Assembly: GCA_026770585.1 (NCBI GenBank)
Contig: MU646410.1
Coordinates: 382,265 to 401,387 of the forward strand
Length of the DNA: 19,123 nt
Origin: Baffinella frigidus
Taxonomy: Eukaryota > Cryptophyceae > Cryptomonadales > Baffinellaceae
Direction: 5' to 3'
The notes under the pieces were generated by a model. It did not search any database. It had not been told where the DNA came from and saw only the letters and a list, made by a program, of their open reading frames with translations. The position numbers and the translations under genes were made by a program. Shown here piece by piece: positions 1 to 6,100 of this stretch. How positions within the stretch are numbered: position 1 is the stretch's first letter; the number at the start of each line of letters is the position of its first letter.

Positions 1-87
1 GGTTTGGGGTTTGGGGTTTGGGGTTTGGGGTTTGGGGTTTGGGGTTTGGGGTTTGGGGTTTGGGGTTTGGGGTTTGGGGTTTGGGGG
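1..87. repeat. TTTGGGG tandem array
   Basis: About twelve near-perfect tandem copies of a 7-base unit TTTGGGG, running from the left edge to the first exon-like sequence. It is a G-rich variant of the plant/algal telomere unit TTTAGGG. On the minus strand it reads CCCCAAA and directly follows a GT donor at 90-91, so it most likely begins an intron of the minus-strand gene. The large ORF-like translations through it (GFGVWGL repeats) are artefacts of a 7-mer read in three frames. Confidence 0.95.
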
Positions 88-91
88 TGAC

Positions 92-118
92 CGTCTCTGT
101 GCCGGAAGACTCCGCAAT
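92..118 (-). CDS. Exon of minus-strand gene: IAESSGTET
   Basis: Nine codons, phase 0/0, between a strong acceptor (CTGGCTGCCCCTGCTGCAG|) and the donor ACG|GTCACC, followed by CCCCAAA repeats. IAESSGTET corresponds to the IAE.GGIEA turn that follows ALGNLA...LKDM in armadillo-type repeats, so order and phase both fit the 1995-2072 exon. A partial copy (IAGSS) lies at 371-384 behind the same CTGCTGCAG acceptor. Confidence 0.5.
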
Positions 119-3100
119 CTGCAGCAGGGGCAGCCAGCATCGTTCAGCGCTCACCCACACAGCGGGCTACTAAGGAATTTCTCCATAACCCAACCCACAC
201 GTGAATAAACCCTAGGACCCTACGGCTGGGTTGTTCCTAAGGATATCCTAACAGAGACCTGGTCGATATCCAACCAGGCTTCGTTTAGTGCTCGCCCAAC
301 TGATCCGGTTTTAACAAAAGATCTTGGCGAATAGCCCAGAACCCGGGTTGGCAAGCAGCGGGCTACACAGGAAGACCCCGCGATCTGCAGCAGGGGCAGA
401 CAGCATCGTTTAGTGCTCACCCAACTGGTTCGGTTTTATCTTAGTATAAGTTGTATACTTGGTCATATACGACTCTGGGTAGGTGACCTTTCGACATCTT
501 CTTGTCTCGTGTCGCGTCCCCCGAGGCAACACGAGGCGATATTCGCGAATACCCCAGAACCCGGGTTGACAAGCAGCGGGCCACACAGCGGGGTACGAAG
601 GAATTTCGTGAATAATCCATACGTGAATAATCCATTGTTAGGACCCCCCTCCGATGTGAATTCGTTTCACGCATCGGGGAGGGTCCAGACGCCCGGGAAG
701 CCCCCGCAGGGGTCGACCGGGATTCGGGTCACGCAGCAAGCCCCCCGCAGGGGCCGCCGGAGGCTTGTTAGGTCCTCCTCCAGTGGCTTGCCTCGCCTTG
801 AAAGGCCCTTACGACGGCGTGCCTCCACTTTATCCATTGGACCCCGCGGTAGTTCCGTAGCGACATCGGGTTGTTCCCAAGGACATCCCAACCACTATGG
901 TGTACATTGCCCGACCGCGAAAAGCCCAAGCCACACGGTGGGGCTGAAAGACGATTTTGCCCAGAGTTCTGGTCGAAATGTCAGTTGATACGATGTCTTT
1001 GTACCTAGCAATTCTCAATTAGTGCCACAGATAAATGGACCGATCTGTGGCTGGAAACTCTGACTCCCTTTTCTCGGACCAGGTTCCTAAATGTAAAAGG
1101 AAATGTAAACAAACGTGACCAAATTTCGTGGTACTAATTAAAACCCGGCAACGCTTTAATACCCTGCACAGCACCATCTCGTCCGTCTCCACGGTCCATC
1201 TACAAGACCCCCAGTACAAACACCGGCGTTCTAAACTCTCCACGTACAAAACGGCTCCAATGCCCCTCGAGGCGAACCGAGGCCTTTTAATAAAACCCTC
1301 AAAGTGGCTGCGTAAAACCTCTTTTATGGGACCAATCCTGGATGCGAGCGTAAAACCAACATTTAAGAAAAGGCCACGGCCAGCCTCCAGTGGTGTGGAG
1401 CGCACTGACCAATGTCCTTGAGTCCCACAGAGCAGGCTGCAGCACCATCTCGTCCATCCCCACGGTCCATCTACAAGAAACCTCCGGCGTTCTAAGCTCT
1501 CCACGTACAAAACACCGGCCTTCTACTCTCTCCACGTACAAAAACGGCTCCTACGCGGAGCGCACGAACAATAAATTTCAGCACAGACCAATATCCTTGA
1601 GTCCGACGGAGCAGGCTGCGAGATTTCCAAGTGCGTACACCCCGTCCATCTACACGACTTCCGGTACAAACCGCTGGCGTTCTAAGCTCTCCACGTACAA
1701 ACCACCGGCCTTCTAAGCTCCCCACCTTCAAAACGTGCGCACCATCCATCTACACGACTTCCGGTGCAAACCGCCGGCGTTCTAAGCTCTCCACGTACAA
1801 AATCAATCTCTCCACGTACAAAAACGGCTCCAATCTAAAGCGCCCGGACCATATCCTTGAGGCCGACGGAACAGCAAGCGAGGTCCCAGTCTATTTGGTC
1901 TCACCAACATGGTCAGACCGGGCTTGTCCCTGCTCTCAAGTCAACGAATTTGTACCACATACCCAGCATGTCAACTTAAGAGTAGGACACGGACCATATC
2001 CTTGAGGCCGACGGAGCAGGCGGCCAGATTTCCGAGCGCGTAGGCTCCATTTCCTAGCACCATTTTATCCATCTGTTTTGGAAGTGTAGGGTTAGGATTT
2101 ACGGTCTGCGTACGAGTGAGGTTGGAGGCAGTTGACTGAACCGGGAAGGTTTTGTACCAGGGCGGGGACGAGACCGGTAAGATTTGTACCAGGAAAGGTC
2201 AGAATTAGTCAACGGAGCAGGCGGCGAGGTTTCCAAGCGTATACGCTACGTTTCCTAGCACCATTTTGTCCATCTGTTTTGGGGGTGTAGGGTTCGGGTT
2301 TCTGCGTACGAGAGAATGATGAGGCAGTTGACTGAACCAGGCAGGTATTGTACCGGGGCCGGGAAGGATTAGTACCAGCGAAGCCTGTAATTGGTCAACA
2401 GCCTACGAAATCCTGCGGACGGTAACGACAGGTCAGAATTAGTCAACCGCCGAGCGCGTACACCCCGTTGCCTAGCACCATTTTGTCCATCTGTTTTCAG
2501 GGTGCAGGGTTAGCTTTTAGTTTTTGGGGGCTAGGCTTTGGGGTTACAAACCTGGTGATAGCGCATTGCAGTGATGACGCACTTGGACAGCACGGACCAG
2601 TACTGGTTCCTTATCTGGCAGCATCTGACTTCCTTATCTATCTTATGCGCCTTCCTTATCTGATGTGACTTCCTTATCTGGTGTGACTTCCTTATCTGTT
2701 AGTTCTGAGATTCAGGACTGCTGATCTGGTGGTAGCGCATCGCAGCGATGACGCACTTGCACAGCACAACTGGGATGTGTCTTCCTTATCTGTCTTATTA
2801 GACTTCCTTATCTATCGCATGTGACTTCCTTATGTGATGTGACTTCCTTATCTGACGTGACTGCCTGATGACCTGGTGGTAGCGCATCGCAGCGATGACG
2901 CACTTGGACAGCACCGACCAGTACTGGGGAGCCTTGGCCACCTGGTCAAGGCTTCAGGGTTCAGGGTTTGGGTATGGGGTATGGGGTTTGGGGTTTGGGT
3001 TTAGAGTTTAGGGTTTAGGGTTTAGGGTTTAGGGTTTAGGGTTTAGGGTTGAGGGTTGATCGTTACTGGGGGGACCACGGTTGCCACCGTTTGGGATTTA

Positions 3101-6100
3101 GGGTTTAGGGTTTAGGGTTTACGGTTGAGGGTTGAGGGTTTGCCGTTTAGGTTCTAGGGTTACTGGGGGGGTTCGTTAGGGTTTAGGGTCTAGAGTTTGC
3201 AGTTTCAGGTTTCGGGTTTCATGGTGTCGAACATCAGAAAAACGTGTCGGCAAAGTGGTGCTCGTACTATAAAAGAAAGCCGCGGGGGCTGGCATAAGAC
3301 GGTCGAACAGCATAAGACAGTCGGACAGCATACGCCAGTCGGACAGCATAAGACGGTCGGATGGCATCAGCCAGTCGTGTGGCATAAGAAGGTCGGGGGG
3401 GTGGGGGTTCGACCGTGGTCTGCGCCATCATCCCGACACAGTACATGGTATTGGACATCAGAAACGTGTTGGTGTGGCCAAGGGCAGACTTCGCAGGCCC
3501 GACGCCTCCTCGCATCCATCTCGGAAAAGTATTTTTAAAGTACGAAGTGGTACCATTTTACAACCTACAAGGACGCGCTCGTACCAAACGGTTCCAACGC
3601 CCAGGACAAATCTGAGGGGGGTGGGGGCTCGACCGTGGTGCTCGCCATCATCCCGACGCAGTACATGGTGTTGGCCATCAGAAACGTGTTGGCAAAGTGG
3701 TTCTTGAAAATCATCACCTGGTGTAGGGTTTAGGGTTTAGGGTTTAGGGTTTAGGCTTCAGGTTTTACGTTTTAGGGTTTAGGGTTTAGGGCTTAGGGTT
3801 TAGGGTTTAGGGTTGAGGGTTCAGGGTTTAGGGTTGAGGGTGAATGGGGAGGCCCTGAACCCTGAACCCAGAACCCAGAACCCTGAACCCACAAACCCTG
3901 ACCCCCCTGCACCCTGAACCCCCTAAATCCAAAAGACGGAAGGGGGATCAGGAACGTGCTGTTGAATAAGGGTTTGGAGATCTTCACCTGCCCCGGGTTT
4001 CGGGTTTCGGGTTTCGGGTTTCGAGTTCAGGGTTGAGGGTTGAGGGTTTGGTGTTTAGGGTTTAGGGTTTAGGGTCCAGGGTTCAGGGTTTAGGGTTAAG
4101 GGTCTGGGGTTTAGGGTTTAGAGTTTAGGGATTAGGGGTTCGAGTTGAGAGTTTAAGGTTGAGGGTGGGATGGAACGATGGGGAGCACGCAGTCGGGGTC
4201 CAATTCGTGCTCCTCGGCTGTCAATCAAACCCTAAACTCTAAAACAACGACGACTGGTCGTCTTGACACCACCATTTGCCGAGTTTTCCACGACCGCGGG
4301 AAACCAACTGCTGTCCTTCTCATTTTGAGGAGACCAGGTTAACGTAGGCAGCGCTAGACACTTTATCTGCGGGGGGATGGCGCTACCCGGAACCCGAAAC
4401 CCCCAAGGCAGAGTCTCGGGTTTCGGGTATAGACTGCGTGCGAGGGGGTAGAATGGAGGGCTTTGCAGTACAGCAAGGGTGTATCTGGCGTGGGATGGCG
4501 CTACCATGCTGATTTCCCTGTTGTCTGGTACAAATCCGTCAACATATGGCGTGGAAATCCGTCAACTTTTGGATCTGGCGTGGGACGGCGCTACCATGCG
4601 GAGTACGCAGTTGGGGTCGAGCTCGTGCTCCTCTGCTGTCAAACACATCCTAAACCCTAACCCCCCACCACTAACCCCTACACCCAAATCTCTGCTGGCA
4701 ACAGATCAGCCTCAGCAGTAGGCCGCGTGCTTTACAGAACATCTCTCACGTGCTCACCTGTATCAGCCTGCTATGTCCACACAGCGGACTTCGAAGGGAT
4801 TTTGAGTAACCCCTAAGAGATGAGACCTAGGAGCCTACGGCACGCAACCTGTAGGCACACAGGGGGGTTCCTACGGATAAGGTAACGGAAAGTCGGGCAT
4901 TTCATGCCCGAAAATCCCTTCGTAGCTCGCTGTATGGTAGCCAGCGGGACGCCGCTTGCTGTACAGTACATCTCTCACGTCTGCTTCACAAGATGGCGCT
5001 ACCATGCGGAATCCGTCAACTTTTGGATCAACATTTGGCGTGGAAATCCGTCAACTTTTGGATCTGGCGTGGGATGGCGCTACCATGCGGAGCACGCAGT
5101 CGGGGTCGAGCTCGTGCTCCTCTGCTGTCTCACCCACCTCCAGCAGCACCTGCGGGCCAGCGCGCCTCACTGTAAGGCTCCTTAGCATAACTGCGTGGTT
5201 GAGTGTGGTTGGTCGGCGGGCGTTGGAGCCATTGGCTGGAGAGAGCCAGGAGCACGCAGTCGGGGTCCAGTTCGTGCTCCTCGGCTGTCTCACCCACCTC
5301 CAGCAGCACCTGCGGGCCAGAGCGGTTCAAGGTGAAATAAAGGGGGGGAATGTAAAGCAAAAAGTGAGAGATTTACTGCGGGCGGGAACGTGACCAACTC
5401 CCCCAAGAAATTGCCAGAATATTGCCAGAACATGTACAAATCGAGGTTTTAAAAAGGGGACTGATTCATCCTCGAGGGAGCTGGTCCCGGAAAAGTGTTT
5501 TTAAAATAATTAGTGGTACCATTTTACAATCTACAAGGACGCGCTGGTACCAAACGGTTCCAACGAACAGGACAAATCGCATCTCGAACGATAACTGAAT
5601 CAGTTCCCTAATTAGCGTTTTCATGTAATTAGGAGGCCTCATTACATTTACTATGCCCTTACTAATTTCTCCTATTCAACCTCCTATTGAAAATGAATTG
5701 ATTCAGTTATCTACCGAGATGAAATCTGAGGTAGAGCTGGACTCGAGGCGGCCCAAGTCCTTTTTTTTAATCCCCAAATTTGTACATGCAGACATTGTTG
5801 CATTTTTTGGGGGGGGGCTTGTCACGTGCCGGCCCGCTTTTCGAAAGGGACGTGACAACTCCCGTGCAGACCCGGACGTGCGCCTACAGCCGACATTTAA
5901 ATAGAGGACACATCTGAGATAGACTAGCTCTGTCCCGCACGATTTGGTCTCGTCAATTTGACGAGATCGGAACTCAATTCCCCGGGGGCTTGATGCAAAT
6001 CCGTCAACTTTTGGAGCAAACACGATCAGTCAACCCGAGCCAGGCAGAGCTACCACTCGAGACTGGAAGAGGGAGTATTTTAAAAGTTTTAAGTTTACAA

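Larger units (their letters stand above)
1170..1850. repeat. Complex minisatellite with exon relics
   Basis: A unit near CCGGCGTTCTAAGCTCTCC followed by ACGTACAAAAC recurs at about 1223, 1484, 1674, 1704 and 1773, with partial units in between. It is interleaved with GTCCATCTACA(C/A)GACTTCCGG and with GACCAATATCCTTGAGTCC blocks. The latter blocks are minus-strand ALGNLAA exon remnants. The minus-strand ORFs through it (VESLERR repeats) result from the repeat. Confidence 0.75.
2009..2515. repeat. Tandem unit of about 200-240 bases, three copies
   Basis: Starts near 2009, 2211 and 2446. Each copy contains the ALGNLAA exon, a CTAGCACCATTTT(A/G)TCCATC block and TCTGCGTACGAG. The first two also share GGCAGTTGACTGAACC and a TTTGTACC/ATTGTACC motif. 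The third is truncated. This is the clearest case of one exon amplified together with its intron. Confidence 0.75.
4490..5095. repeat. ATCCGTCAACTTTTGGATC / GATGGCGCTACC direct repeats
   Basis: The pair occurs at 4490-4606 and again at 4989-5095, with single pieces at 4999 and 5998. It forms the donor-side intron start (minus strand: GTAGCGCCATCCCACGCCAG) of the VGETAEEHELD exon and was copied with that exon. Confidence 0.75.

Noticed and set aside
11-208. GFGVWGL repeat proteins here and at 6227-6509, 13120-13483 and 3793-3987
   Set aside because: Direct read-through of 7-base telomere-like units in all three frames; not proteins.
1019-1749. Minus-strand ORFs with VESLERR / VRGELRTP repeats
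   Set aside because: Three overlapping frames through the same 30-base minisatellite; broken exon relics explain the protein-like look.
3408-3720. Plus-strand hydrophobic exon AIIPTQYMVLAIRNVLAKW as a membrane segment
   Set aside because: Open and with a CTG|GTGTAG donor, but its acceptor is poor and the donor is lost in the 3943 copy. The minus frame keeps AG and fits the armadillo-like chain.
5653-5904. ORF starting MPLLISPIQPPIENELIQ
   Set aside because: Overlaps the GATAACTGAATCA foldback and its diverged copy near 15165 has stops in the same frame.
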